Positions 41,750-52,021 of a stretch of 64,000 nt of DNA are shown here, in pieces. Source of the DNA: Prorocentrum cordatum (Eukaryota > Sar > Dinophyceae > Prorocentrales > Prorocentraceae); assembly GCA_963575745.1 (NCBI GenBank), contig CAUYUJ010003958.1, forward strand, positions 475,158-539,157, in the 5' to 3' direction. Under the pieces are notes generated by a model. That model was not told the DNA's origin. It ran no database searches and was given only the letters and a program-made list of their open reading frames with translations. The stretch's first letter is position 1; every line of letters starts with the position of its first letter. The position numbers and the translations under genes are program-made.

Positions 41750-42928
41750 TCACTGAAAATTGAAATCGAAGAGGCTTACACTGGCCGGCTGAAACAGACA
41801 GGGAGGAGTGCAGGAGGGAAAGGAAGAGGAGGAGGAAAGACCACCAACCACAACACCACCACCGGAGACTGGTCGTACTCCGGGACCTGGATGGGGACGA
41901 TCCTCCTGGGAACACGCGACGCTGATGCACTGACTGTCCAGAAGCTTCCGGGAGGCCGCCTGGGATCTATTCTTGAGGCCTGGGTCCTCCCGCCTCTTGT
42001 CCACCTCGACCCCCTCGTCCACCAGTACTATCCTCCCGCTGGTCATCAGATCAAAAAGTGCGGCATTGCACTTGGTCACGTCGTCTTTAGTGAGCGCATC
42101 TACAGGCATTCTCCCGTGGGGTTTCCAGCGGATACGTCCTGACGCCTGTTCCAGAGCTTCACATATGATGGCTAAGTCGATCGCCGTGCGGCGGTCTTTC
42201 GCACTGGCGTTACCCTCCTTGAGCATGGTATCGTATATAGATTTTGCGTCCACGATATGAATCTGGCCCTCCCGAGCGCCCAAACGGCACTCACGACGTA
42301 GCACTGTAGTAAAAGGGCCGGAGCATCTATGCTGGTCTCGAATAATCACATCTCGAAAAACCACATCGCGATAGAGTATCTGGAGGTATTCCACCTCCGC
42401 AATAGCTGCGGCCAGAGCTTGCGTCTCGCCAGCCAGAGTGGATGGTACTTTGCGGCGCAACTTGGAGCTGCGCCATCCTAGAATTGACGCCTTGACACAT
42501 CGGTTCTCGGCAATGCTCTTGTCGCAGGCTAATACCATCCAAGCACCCTGTGTGGGATCTTCTGGGAGACCTCGATCGTCGTCTAGGCTGGGTCCCCCGA
42601 TGCCCCCCGCATCTGAGAACGAGGCGAAGGACATGCGTTCTGGATTGAGCTTCCACACGATGATACCACGGGAGGCGGTGGCTCTGAGGTGCTTAACGAG
42701 CTTGTTAGCCAGGCTGACGTCCCCAGTGGTGGCTGCCTTGAGACGGCTAGCACGAATGCTTGCCGGTCCCGAGGCCTCTGGACGAGCTTCTCGGCCGCTC
42801 CAGTTAAACTTAAAAACGAGAGAGCGTAGTGCCTTGAACTCATTGTCCTCCAAGGGAGTGTCCCGGGCGGCGAGCCTACCTTTGGCGAGAGATATGGACC
42901 GAAGTTCTTCCAGTATGTATTTTTCCAT
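41750..42928 (-). CDS. copia RNase H domain and C-terminus
   Basis: 392 residues, one frame. Shows the copia RNase H order: ASFSDAGGIGG (first Asp), LRRKVPSTLAGETQALAAAI (Glu), HIVDAKSIYDTM (Asp), RRTAIDLAIICEALEQASG, and GRMPVDALTKDD (last Asp). The conserved STLAGETQAL matches the usual S-x-x-x-E-A helix of copia elements. It degrades RNA in the RNA:DNA hybrid. The C-terminus after ~330 is less conserved and runs to 41750, about 150 bp from the 3' LTR. No strong polypurine tract is visible before the LTR. Confidence 0.85.
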   Translation of the reverse strand: MEKYILEELRSISLAKGRLAARDTPLEDNEFKALRSLVFKFNWSGREARPEASGPASIRASRLKAATTGDVSLANKLVKHLRATASRGIIVWKLNPERMSFASFSDAGGIGGPSLDDDRGLPEDPTQGAWMVLACDKSIAENRCVKASILGWRSSKLRRKVPSTLAGETQALAAAIAEVEYLQILYRDVVFRDVIIRDQHRCSGPFTTVLRRECRLGAREGQIHIVDAKSIYDTMLKEGNASAKDRRTAIDLAIICEALEQASGRIRWKPHGRMPVDALTKDDVTKCNAALFDLMTSGRIVLVDEGVEVDKRREDPGLKNRSQAASRKLLDSQCISVACSQEDRPHPGPGVRPVSGGGVVVGGLSSSSSFPSCTPPCLFQPASVSLFDFNFQ

Positions 42929-42978
42929 ATCGATAGTGGCCCGGTTCGGGCCTATAGTCGCCCGCCTACCAGCGTAGT

Positions 42979-43710
42979 CTACTGGCCCTGCATGACAATC
43001 CAGGTATTTTCCAAAACGGAATCTTGATCCAAGGCACTCTCGAAACCACTTCCGCTCTCTTCCGTGAGGCTCCCGATGAAGAAGTCATCGACCTCTAGTA
43101 GGATCATATTTAGCAGCTCTCCTTTGGATCCATAGCGACACCACCAGCACGGTTCAAGCAGAGTCCGAGAGAAACCTTGTTGTTCTAGAAAGGATACAAT
43201 GGTTCGTCTCCATGCTACTGGGGCATCGTCGAGGCCGTACACGTTAACTTTGAGGCGCATGATGGAGCCTGCCGGAAGGTGGACGCCATCACACGGTTCA
43301 ACAAATATCTCACCCTGGGACCTCACCATCTTGTCGGATTGGCAGAAGGCGTTTTTTACGTCGGCGATATCGGCCCTCATGCCGAGGTTCATGAGAACCT
43401 GCACAAACAGGGTGATGCTCGATGTTTGTGGCGTGTGAGAATACACCGTAGAGATCCGGCGTCGGGGTCCTTGTGACCATGCACACGCCAGCGGGACTTT
43501 GCTTCGGGTTATTTAAACGTGCCTTCCACCGGCTTCCACCTGCGGACCATCCTGCTAGAGATGATCCGGTCCGGACACTCCTTCCTCACGACTTCCGCCT
43601 TCTTCGGCCCCAGGGCCTCCACAGCCCCTGACTCGACCGTGGACTTCCACTCCGTATCGTCTGAGGCCTGGAACTTGGCCCGCTCGGCCGGGGTGAGGTT
43701 TTTAAACGAG
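42979..43710 (-). pseudogene. copia reverse transcriptase, broken by a stop and frameshifts
   Basis: Begins KNLTPAERAKFQASDDTEWK and RIISSRMVRRWKPVEGTFK, then an in-frame TAA near 43511. The next frame gives KSRWRVHGHKDPDAGSL. The palm follows in a third frame: MRADIADVKNAFCQSD (motif A, first Asp), VYGLDDAPVAWRRTI (motif B region), and MILLEVDDFFIGS (motif C, Asp-Asp). These match the Ty1/copia RT block including the W-K and SRWVxxG landmarks. The enzyme makes element cDNA. With one stop and two shifts this copy cannot make an intact enzyme unless the assembly is wrong. Confidence 0.85.
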
Positions 43711-44708
43711 ACCCCACCTCCTCTACTGGCGGCGTACGTTTCTCCAAGCTGCTCCCTGGTCCTGGCCTGGAGACCGGGCCCGCGACGACCGGAACCAAAA
43801 AGAAATCCTCTTCCTCCTGCTCCTCTCTTCTCTCTGGCTCTCTGGGAGGGGACCTCGAACGGCCTGGTCGACGTCCTGCTTCCAGAGCCTTGACTATGTC
43901 ACTCACGCTCCGGCGTGGCTCGGCGCTGCCCAGAATCTCCGGAGCTCTGGCAGCAGAGGACGAGGAGGAGGATGGGGTCAACAGGACAAGGAGTGGATGC
44001 TTCCGAGAGGCCAGGGGGCGGCTCGATCCTCACCTTTTTGTCGGGAGGCTCGCTGACGGCTCTGCCGCTGCGAGATCTCAAAATGCATGCGGGAACATCC
44101 TGAGGCTGAGTGAGCCTTCTCGGTCTCGGAATCTGGGCGACGGGTCCTCGCGCGCATTCCGGAGGCGATTCCGGCCGTGGCTCCGGGGGATCTCCCGCGG
44201 GATCCTCGGCGTTCCGCCCCTCGTCAAGAGGGATGTCGGGGGGCTCGGAAGGAACAAGGACAGGGGTGTGGGTAGGCTCAGCCTCTTCGCTCCTCACTCC
44301 TTGCCCAGGCGTGCTGTCTCCGTGTGGAGACGAACGGCCTGAGCTCTCCTCGGGCCCTCCAGTTGACGGAGCCCTCGTCACCTCTGATCCCGCCTGCGCC
44401 TCCATGGATCCATTCTCTGACGGAGCCTCTCTGGGGCTGCGTCGGAGGATCGCTCCGGGAGTCGAAACGGGATCGGAGGTATCAGGCGCCCTGTCGGCAC
44501 GTCGCGTCTCTGGAGCGGGGACTTCCTCTCGAAAGGGAGGGCGTGGTGCCCCGGGGAGCTGAGGACCCGAGTCCAGCTCCCTCCTAACGGCATCGCCCCA
44601 AGCGTCCTCGGGAGGAGGTCCTTCTCTCTGGACGTCGACAGCGGTGGCCCTCCGAGTGTGAGCCTGACGCATCAGTTCTTGCCATTGCGGGGATTGGGCA
44701 AGCTGCAT
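43586..44708 (-). other. copia linker between integrase and RT, disordered
   Basis: Two frames, rich in Pro, Ser, Glu and Arg (SEPPDIPLDEGRNAEDPAG, RPGRSRSPPREPERREEQEE), with no domain. Typical of the variable linker in copia pol. The frame changes near 43900. Confidence 0.6.
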
Positions 44709-44759
44709 ACCACATTCTTCTTCTGGGCTGGCGAGGCGGATCTGTTCTGCCGAGCATTT

Positions 44760-45590
44760 CTAAAGTCTAGCCCGGACGGCGACCCACACGGTTCCCCCCT
44801 CGGCCAAAACCACCACCCCGGGACCACACCAACCATCTCGGCGTCTTCCAAGGCTGTCGGCCCGGGACGTGGCTCTCGCCATGTGGCGCCAGACGTACAC
44901 CCACTGGCCAGGCGTGTAGTTCCTGGGATTGGGGGTCCTGGCGCGGGAAGCCTTGCTAATCTTTTCTCTGGCCGTGGCTTCCATAGCGAGCCTTCTGGCG
45001 GCCGCTCTGATTTCCTGAGCACGGCAGAACTCAGCGCCAGCCTCGTCCAGCTCGGCTGGATTGCGGGCCAGGCCCTGCCAGCCCGGGAGACCAGAGGCGT
45101 CGTCAGAGAGCAGCTCGTGTGGGAGCCTGGGATTTTCCCCAGAGACCAGCTGCAACGGGGAGAAGCCCCCTCTGTGCCAGAACCTGTTCTTGTGGGCGGT
45201 CAGTTCGTACACGAGGGTACCCAGCTCCTCCAGCGACACCGGGGCCCCGGGACCCGAGTCGATTTCTTGGCGCGCACGCTCTTTTATCCAACCCCCGTGG
45301 CGCTCGACTCTCCCATTTTGCCGCGGAGAATCAGCGTCGCACACATGGTGCTTGACCCCCCAGTGTTCAAGTCCTCTGGCGAATCGACCTCCAAACTCGG
45401 AGCCTCCATCCGAGATGAGAAGGTGGGGAGCCCCGAAGGGTCTAATCCAGGACTGCACAAACCCCGACCACTGTGGCCGCTCTGGCGTCCGGCACGCGGG
45501 TGCAGACCTGAAGGTTCGACCCGTGGTCGACCACATTAAGAAAAGGAACCGATTGACCCAGGAACTCCAGGTGAAAGAGATCCACGCCAA
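44760..45590 (-). pseudogene. copia integrase core and C-terminal part
   Basis: Contains GAPHLLISDGGSEFGGRFA (second catalytic Asp), CDADSPRQNGRVERHGGWIK (catalytic Glu), and downstream RNYTPGQWVYVWRHMARA with DGWCGPGVVVLAEGGTVWV, a C-terminal DNA-binding-type segment. With the Asp in the previous frame the D,D,E triad is complete, but the first Asp is separated by a frame change near 45500. Integrase inserts the element cDNA and would account for the 4-bp target duplication. Confidence 0.85.
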
Positions 45591-46815
45591 CTATGTGGTT
45601 GAAACGAAAAGTGCGTGGCAGCGCAACCCGTCGGTGCGTGCCCTGCCTACTTCTTTCCTCGCAATCTGAGCACTGAAACTTGTGGCGGACCCACCAGATT
45701 AAGTGAGCTTCAACGCCTCCAGCCCTGAGCACCCGACAAAATTTGCGTGAGTCGGGGTGCCCCATGTTCACGTGGATATTATACAAGAATCTCTTTTCGT
45801 CCTCGCTGGGTTCTTCGCCTGGGATCTCAGCACTCTTGGAAGATTGTTGGGGCCTGGTCTCGGGCTCGTCACCGTCGCTCGCTTCACTTCCTCCGACTTC
45901 CTCTTCCTCAGCGATGGTTCCCAGGCCTTCTCCAACCATCCCCGCAGGAAAGCTTTCGTCGATCAGCTGGGCCGACGTAGGCCGGACTTTCTGGTCGGAC
46001 CCGCTCCAGTGCTCAACGATGGCTCTCGCAGCAGCCCTCACAAATACACTTGAGTCAATGGCGGCCCTGGAGGTCTGATGGCTTCCCTCGAGGATGGCGT
46101 GTCTATGGCCCCCTGTGCACAGCCTCCCATCCAGCAGAGACAGTATCCTAGGATGGTTAGTCAGCAGACCGGTGGGCTTCTTGTTGAGGCCACGGTCGTC
46201 CACTCGTAGCTCGAAAGCGCACATATCTACCCTTAGTCGTCTGACGGAGGGGAGAGATGATATCAGCTGGACGACCTCAGTGTGCCACGAGCTGGCATAC
46301 AGGGGATGTTCAAACACAAAAAACCTGCCTCTCGAGTGTTGATATTTCGCAATTTCCATACACAACGTGAGATCTCTGAGACCCTCGAGGACTTGCTGGT
46401 GCCACCTTTGAGGATCGCGACGATCTCGATTGATCCTGTTGGTCGCGGAAAAGACCTTGCAGTCAGAGCTAAGCCATATCGTTTCGGGATCGTTTTCCTT
46501 GATTTCTCGCCAGAGATGCCGAACGTGCTCTTTGATCCCCGAGTCCCATCCTATCAGCCTGTCGAAACTCGCACTCGAACCCAAACGTCCCCCTCTCTTT
46601 TCCACTTCGGGGGCTATACGAGGGGGAGAGAAGACCTCCATGAACGAGGTCTTGGCCTTGGTGGCCTGTTCCGCAATGAACGTTCCCGAGGAAGGGCACC
46701 CGTGGGTCTCAAGTTGCCCCTCGAGAGCTCTCCGAACCTTGAGTCCCCAGGCCGACTCATGATCGTCGTTAAGCTGATCACCGTCAAGCCAACTCTCGAG
46801 AAGGCCGTCCTCCAC
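45442..46815 (-). CDS. copia pol segment: C5-methyltransferase-like domain, integrase zinc domain and start of integrase core
   Basis: 457 residues in one frame. Residues ~55-255 resemble a DNA (cytosine-5) methyltransferase fold: FMEVFSPPRIAPEVEKRGG (motif I position), FDRLIGWDSG, IWLSSDCKVFSATN (motif IV, with Cys but Ser-Asp in place of Pro-Pro), GRFFVFEHPLYASSW (motif VI, Glu kept), RRLRVDMCAF, KKPTGLLTNHPRI, and CTGGHRHAILEG. Residues ~345-400 are the integrase zinc domain (NIHVNMGHPD...QCSDCE, HHCC), then IVGVDLFHLEFLG with the first catalytic Asp. The frame ends 45442 where an indel moves integrase to another frame. Methyltransferase-like domains in copia elements have been described in Symbiodinium. 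Whether this one is active is doubtful given the altered motif IV. Confidence 0.75.
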   Translation of the reverse strand: MEDGLLESWLDGDQLNDDHESAWGLKVRRALEGQLETHGCPSSGTFIAEQATKAKTSFMEVFSPPRIAPEVEKRGGRLGSSASFDRLIGWDSGIKEHVRHLWREIKENDPETIWLSSDCKVFSATNRINRDRRDPQRWHQQVLEGLRDLTLCMEIAKYQHSRGRFFVFEHPLYASSWHTEVVQLISSLPSVRRLRVDMCAFELRVDDRGLNKKPTGLLTNHPRILSLLDGRLCTGGHRHAILEGSHQTSRAAIDSSVFVRAAARAIVEHWSGSDQKVRPTSAQLIDESFPAGMVGEGLGTIAEEEEVGGSEASDGDEPETRPQQSSKSAEIPGEEPSEDEKRFLYNIHVNMGHPDSRKFCRVLRAGGVEAHLIWWVRHKFQCSDCEERSRQGTHRRVALPRTFRFNHIVGVDLFHLEFLGQSVPFLNVVDHGSNLQVCTRVPDARAATVVGVCAVLD

Positions 46816-47210
46816 GGTTTTCGAGCCCCGTCCAGCCGTGGCAGAGGCCCCGTCGCCTTTCGACCCGGTCTGAAAGACTGGGAAACCTACTGGGAAGCTC
46901 CAGAGGCCCCTTTGGTGTTCTGGAGGGCCTTCCTCTCTTTCTTTTTTTTGTTTTGCAAGTGCCGGCGGTAAAAGCGCCTGTGACGCTCATGCGTCGTGAT
47001 ACGGAATCCCTTGCCCTGTGGCGAGGGTAGCAGCGGCACGGGGGCTGATCTACACCAAGTCCCACGTGTCGACCGATGTGGTGGTGGAGGAGGTCGTGTC
47101 CTCCTCCTCTGAGCCCTCGGGGATCGAGCAGATCCCCGTCGCCTGAGTTGGGAACGGCTTGGCAGGCGGCATCGCCTGAGGAGGCGATTTGGCCGGCGGC
47201 TGCTCCAGTG

Positions 47211-47470
47211 GTGCCGTCCAGGCTGGAGCCGTGGGGGTCCACGGATCCCCGTTCTGCCAGCCGCTCCCGCTGCTGGAGCTGGCCATCGTGTGCTGATTCA
47301 GCGCGTGCACCATCGCCGTGACAGAAGATGCCACCTGCACTAGTGCCGTCCAGGCTGGAGCCGTGGGGGTCCACGGATCCCCGTTCTGCCAGCCGCTCCC
47401 GCTGCTGGAGCTGGCCATCGTGCGCTGATTCAGCGCGTGCACCATCGCCGTGACAGAAGATGCCACCTGC
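47211..47470 (-). repeat. 129-bp tandem duplication inside the copia element
   Basis: Two nearly identical units, each containing CACGGATCCCCGTTCTGCCA and CCATCGCCGTGACAGAAGAT (plus strand). In protein, LVQVASSVTAMVHALNQ with SGSGWQNGDPWTPTAPAW occurs twice, one residue different (Arg/His). Length divisible by 3, so the frame is kept. Confidence 0.95.
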
Positions 47471-47748
47471 ACTAGAAGACTCAGCATGTGGTCGACTGCC
47501 TGATGCATCGATGTTGTCTCGAGCTGCATCGCGGTCAGCTGGTCGGCGATCGAGTCGATGGATTCTCCGAAGTTCTCGAAAACGCCTAGCATGCGCTGAA
47601 CGTGGACCACCGATTGGTACACTTGCTTGAGTCCCTCTTCTAGCTGGCTGTTGCTGCCAATTTGGTTGGACGCCACCAGCTGCTGCATCTGCTCGACGAC
47701 TGGCTGAATGTTGGCCAGTAGCTGTAGTCCCTCGGGTCGATTCTGAAG

Positions 47749-47854
<106 letters not shown>

Positions 47855-48499
47855 CGCCGAGATCCCGTTCACAGCGTTGAGGGTCGCCGCACCGTCAACG
47901 AACCCCTCTCTCTCCTGAATCATCTGAATGGTCTTCTCTGCTGTGGCGGCGGCCCGACGGGCTGCCTGAGCCGCCGACTCGGTTCGTTCGGCTGGGGCGC
48001 CACCCTCCTGCCCCCGAGGCGTCCACTCCAGGCGATAGCCGCATAGAGCATAGACCGCGCTTGAAGCCTCGCCGACGCTGATTTCCACATGGCTGCCTCC
48101 GGTCTGCAGGATGGTCGCATTGGGGAGGCGGCTTGTAGGGAATCTTCGATGCTTTCGGCATGGGCTTCTGTATCTGCGGATGCTGCTGAGACCAGCCTGG
48201 TCGTCCGCCGCCTCCTGGGTTTGCCGCGGCTGCTCCTGGTGCTGCCGCTGCGGCTGCACCCAAGCTGCTGCTGCTGCTGCTGGTACCGACCCAGTGGTTC
48301 GAGGCTGCGGCCGCTGCTGTCCCCTGCTGATGTGCTCCCGTCTCGTTCTCCATCCCGTTGGTCAGCTCCTCGTACTCCTGCTGAACCCGGCGAAGCTGCT
48401 CCTGCAGTTGGCGAACCCGCTCTTCTTTTGCCGGAAGATCGGGTGGAGCCGTCTTCGGTCCTCCGTAGACCACGCCTGCAGTGCTGAGAAACAGCAGCG

Positions 48500-49797
48500 T
48501 CACCAGGACTGAAGGCATTGTCCTGTCTCTGATCTTGACTGGAGAGAGAACCGACACTCTCAAGGTTATCGATGCTGGAAGACTTCGAGACGAGAAAGGC
48601 TACGGAGGCGAGAGCTGTGACCCATTGGGGAAGACTGCTTCTACGGGGTAGCGTCCTGTTTCTCGGCGGTGTCCGAGTTACGGCTTCAGTCTTGACGAGC
48701 TCCCTCTGGATCACCTTAGTGTGATGGTCCCCAACTAAGCCCCGATCTGGTTCTGCTAGGCCCTGCTGAGCCCGTGACTGACACTGGTACTGCTCTGCTC
48801 TCGAGAGGCCCTCGCAATTGCTCTCGAACTCCGTCGGGTAAACCCTGGAGCGGCCTGCGAAACCGAAGACGTTCTCCGTGTCCGCTATCCCTAAGTACTC
48901 CTCGTGAGCGTCCCCCTGGAAGTCTTCGGGGCCCTCGAGATCTGTGATCTGCTGGGCCTCTGGGTCCTCGAGGTGGGCCTTGAAATCGGAGTTCCGGGGG
49001 CCCCTTCTGCGGGGCCGGGTTCTTCTTAAAACGATACCCAGACCGAAGACGCAGGAGATGATGGGATAGATGTAGCGAATTACGACACCTGCGTCTGACA
49101 TGCGCTGCACTGGGCCGCCAGAATATTCGAACGAGTTGGCTGAGAGGAACGGCCACCTCTGAAGCGATCCGGCTGGCGCGGATGCTCCAGGCCGAAGTGC
49201 CCTCACAATGTCGGCCATTCTGTGGCCTGATCCTAGCTTCGTAAGTTTTGTCGTCTCTCCGAACCTACTCGGCGCCAGCGTATTCTCGGGTAGATCCAAA
49301 ACGCAGCCCAAGAAGTCTAGAATATTGACGCTGATGATGTGCGGAACATCATCGGCCAGCACTGCTGTCTCGATTATTCCGAGAACTCCGAAAAGACAGA
49401 GCGGAAAGAGAATGCTGGCCACTACCTTGGCCGGCCCACCAACGCCGCGGGCGGCGACATGTCGTCTATGCTCCACTGGAACTTCAACATATCCGAGACC
49501 GTGCTCAGCCAGTGCTTGTGATTCTCGGTTCAGAGCCCGGATGCCAACAAGATCACTCCCTGCCCCTGGGTCTACCAGCCCTTGGCATGGAAGCGAAACG
49601 AGGAAGGTGTCATCCTCCTTGATCTCCCGATGGACGGTCCTCCAGATCTCCTCTGCCTCCGGGCTGGGCACCTTGTCGGCCGATGCCATGCCGTTGAAGG
49701 CATACGCGGCCATGCGTCGATCCGCTCCGGTGTTCTTCGGGCATTCACGGCTCCAGTGACCCTTCTGGTTGCGCGTTCTGCAGCGGGTCACCTTCAT
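48500..49797 (-). pseudogene. copia zinc knuckle and aspartic protease region
   Basis: Frame beginning KVTRCRTRNQKGHWSRECP, a CCHC knuckle in which the second Cys has become Arg (codon CGC against TGC). A retroviral-type aspartic protease follows: LVDPGAGSDLVGIRALN carries the catalytic Asp-x-Gly (Pro replaces the usual Thr/Ser), and SVNILDFLGCVLDLPENTL is the second hallmark strand. Further on, VVIRYIYPIISCVFGLGIVL is hydrophobic enough to span a membrane. The protease would cut the polyprotein. Gag and this frame are separated by a frame change near 49800-50050, so the continuity of gag-pol is broken or needs frameshifting. Confidence 0.7.
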
Positions 49798-50049
49798 CTT
49801 TTGCTCTAAAGTAAGTGTTGGTCGACGCCTGGACCGATCTCCTCGGCGGCTGTCGCCTCGGCCGGCACCCTTGGACGGTGGAGACGGGCGCTCAGCCTTA
49901 GGTTTGTCAGCAGCTCCTCGTGGTCCGGCTGCTGGGCGTCGTCCTCCGTAGTACTCTCGGTCACGCTTGGCCGCGCGCTTGAGGTCTTTGTTTTCCTTCC
50001 AGGACCGTCCAGCTGGGCGGGCCGCAAAGGCCTCGAGGGCGGCATCCAG

Positions 50050-51240
50050 CTAGTCCTCGTAGAGGTCGAGATCCTCGAACTCTTCGAGAAGGATAGCCTC
50101 ATCCTCGAAGTCGTCGTCAACTTCCTCCTGGTCCGTAGAGCCGTCGCCTGTCTCCTCACCACCTTCGAACCTACCCGCGGGGAACGAGGGAGTGGAGGAG
50201 GGAGGCTGACTGACTGCCGTGGCACGCTCGTCGTCGCCGGGCTCTTCGGCCGCGGGACCTGCCAGCAGCGTGCCTGCGGAACGACCTGAAAGAAGCCTCT
50301 CAGAATTAGTGGCGTCCATCTGCCTCAGGGCCCAGGACACACTGTCGTAGTCCAGGTGTCCATGCGTCAACGTTCTGAGATTTTTCTGACCCTGAGCGGA
50401 CAATCCAGCGCCCTCTTCCAGAAACAACCCCTTCAACTTGGGGCTGAACCACATGTCGTGCCCCTTTGCCTCGGTCAGTTGCGCCTCGCGGCGGATCACA
50501 TACTGAACCAGCGTCTCCCGAGGCTCACGTGCTGCTTCGTACAGGGCCCTGCGCCCGGCACGCCGCAGGTCGTCGCCTTCTCGCTCACCGGCCATGGTGT
50601 CCATGCGGCGCAGGATGACCTCCAGCCACGAGGCGCTGTTGAGCGTGCTCTCGGGGATATCCTCGAATTTGGCCTGGAGGTTCCAGTCGAAGAGCTTGAA
50701 CAATTTTTCAGCCCTGCGCCATATCGCCACGTCGGCGTTCTGATTCCATCTGCGAATAGCACGGCTCCACTGCCGGTAGTGTCCGAAGCCGGGCCATGGC
50801 GGTGGATCTGAATAGTCGCCTTTGCCACCGCCAGCGCCCCAGCCCCACCAGTCGCCGGCACTAGGGCCAAAATGGCCCCTACTGCTGCCGGTCCAGCGCT
50901 CCCAGGCCTGATTCGTGCTGTCGCCCTGATCGCCCCCCTGCTGCTGGTCGGCGCCTCCCCGGCGCCAGCCGGCCGCCTCGGACCAGTTCCACTGGTCCTC
51001 CTGGCGATCTCCCTTGGCACTGCTGTCGGCCCAGCCGTGCAACCAGGGATCTTCTGCTGCTCTCGTGGCCGCGGCCACCGGCGTCTGAGACGATGATGCT
51101 GCTTCCATAGTCTCGCGGACTACCCCCACGATCATCTCTTTCAGCTGCGCCGGTGTGACCGCTGCCAGCGTGTCCCCTGCTGCTGGGCTCGCTAGAGCCT
51201 CGGCTGGGGACTCCTTCTCCTTGCCGTCTCGCGTCGTCAT
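50050..51240 (-). CDS. copia gag polyprotein
   Basis: 396 residues from the ATG at 51240 (MTTRDGKEKES). The frame itself is open from inside the LTR, but this is the first good Met after the primer site. The N-terminal third is Trp/Gly-rich low complexity. Residues ~150-310 are the gag core: YRQWSRAIRRWNQNADVAIW, AEKLFKLFDWNLQAKFEDIP, WLEVILRRMDTMAG and RETLVQYVIRREAQLTEAKG. The C-terminus is very acidic (EEVDDDFEDEAILLEEFEDL). Gag forms the particle that encloses element RNA. The zinc knuckle lies in the following frame, not here. One clean frame. Confidence 0.85.
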   Translation of the reverse strand: MTTRDGKEKESPAEALASPAAGDTLAAVTPAQLKEMIVGVVRETMEAASSSQTPVAAATRAAEDPWLHGWADSSAKGDRQEDQWNWSEAAGWRRGGADQQQGGDQGDSTNQAWERWTGSSRGHFGPSAGDWWGWGAGGGKGDYSDPPPWPGFGHYRQWSRAIRRWNQNADVAIWRRAEKLFKLFDWNLQAKFEDIPESTLNSASWLEVILRRMDTMAGEREGDDLRRAGRRALYEAAREPRETLVQYVIRREAQLTEAKGHDMWFSPKLKGLFLEEGAGLSAQGQKNLRTLTHGHLDYDSVSWALRQMDATNSERLLSGRSAGTLLAGPAAEEPGDDERATAVSQPPSSTPSFPAGRFEGGEETGDGSTDQEEVDDDFEDEAILLEEFEDLDLYED

Positions 51241-51361
51241 CCGTGGATCTCCACGCCAGTCGGACCTGGATGCGAGGTCCTTGCCCCAGGCGCTCGAGAG
51301 CTTCCTGGGCAGCGCCGCCTCAGCGCCGCGCCGGAGCTCCCATGGGCCTGAAGCGGGGTCA

Positions 51362-51377
51362 CCCCGCTCCGCTACCA
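51362..51377 (-). other. Primer-binding site, initiator tRNA-Met type
   Basis: Two bases inside the 5' LTR the minus strand reads TGGTAGCGGAGCGGGG. Eukaryotic initiator tRNA-Met primer sites begin TGGTAGC or TGGTATC followed by AGAG. The position, directly after the LTR, is where minus-strand synthesis is primed. Confidence 0.75.
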
Positions 51378-51379
51378 AC

Positions 51380-51486
51380 TGTGGCAGCAGATCGCCCCTG
51401 GGATGTTTTTCCCTTGAGCCAGAACGCGAAACGGTCGGACTCTCCAAATGCTGAACCTAGGGATTAAAATCTGGATGGCATTCACA
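51380..51486 (-). repeat. 5' LTR of the copia element
   Basis: 107 bp, partner of 41490-41596, with the same spliced-leader-like block at 51413-51434. Very short for an LTR, so promoter and polyadenylation signals must be compact. None is recognisable. Confidence 0.95.
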
Positions 51487-52021
51487 GGTGGGAGTCCAAT
51501 CGTGAGCCCGCACGCTCCTGGGCCGGGCGGGCTGTCAGATCCCCATCGGCGATCAATGGGCGATTGGTGGTCGCTGCACCTCCCCCTGAGCCTATTGCCC
51601 CCAGTGATCCGTCGTGTTTTAGGGTCATAGCTCGGATCTCCTGTGGCCATTCGGGACGATCCTGGCCCCCCCAGAACGCCCTCGGCGAGGCGCAGCTGCA
51701 GAAAGGCACCCCAAGGCTGGAAAACCCCGAGAACCCCACGAAACCGTACCGAAACCCTCGAACATCGAACGTTGCCCCTGACTCCTCCACCAGGCGTCGT
51801 AGCCACATGTGCAGAGCCTGCCGGGCCGAATGCGAGATCGGGCGGGCATGCTCCGCAAGCGCCTCCGTCTCCGCACGGACGCCAGGGCGTCGGCGCCAGG
51901 GCCTGCCGCGGGCAGGCTGGCGCGGGCGTCCGCGGCCGGGGCAGCCAGGGCCTGGCTGGACTTCCGATCCACGGGATCGGTGAAGAAGCAGTGGTCGATG
52001 AGCGGGTTGCCGCACTGCCAC
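51482..52021 (-). CDS. Unidentified coding-like frame flanking the copia insertion
   Basis: A minus frame whose middle reads ARPISHSARQALHMWLRRLV, EESGATFDVRGFRYGFVGFS and FWGGQDRPEWPQEIRAMTLK, a composition unlike the Arg/Pro shadows nearby. An overlapping frame upstream gives GNPLIDHCFFTDPVDRKSSQ. No family recognised. It lies on the same strand as the SUN-domain gene, on the far side of the copia element, so it may be an earlier exon of that gene with copia inserted in the intron between, or a separate gene. Confidence 0.35.
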   Translation of the reverse strand: MAVRQPAHRPLLLHRSRGSEVQPGPGCPGRGRPRQPARGRPWRRRPGVRAETEALAEHARPISHSARQALHMWLRRLVEESGATFDVRGFRYGFVGFSGFSSLGVPFCSCASPRAFWGGQDRPEWPQEIRAMTLKHDGSLGAIGSGGGAATTNRPLIADGDLTARPAQERAGSRLDSHL

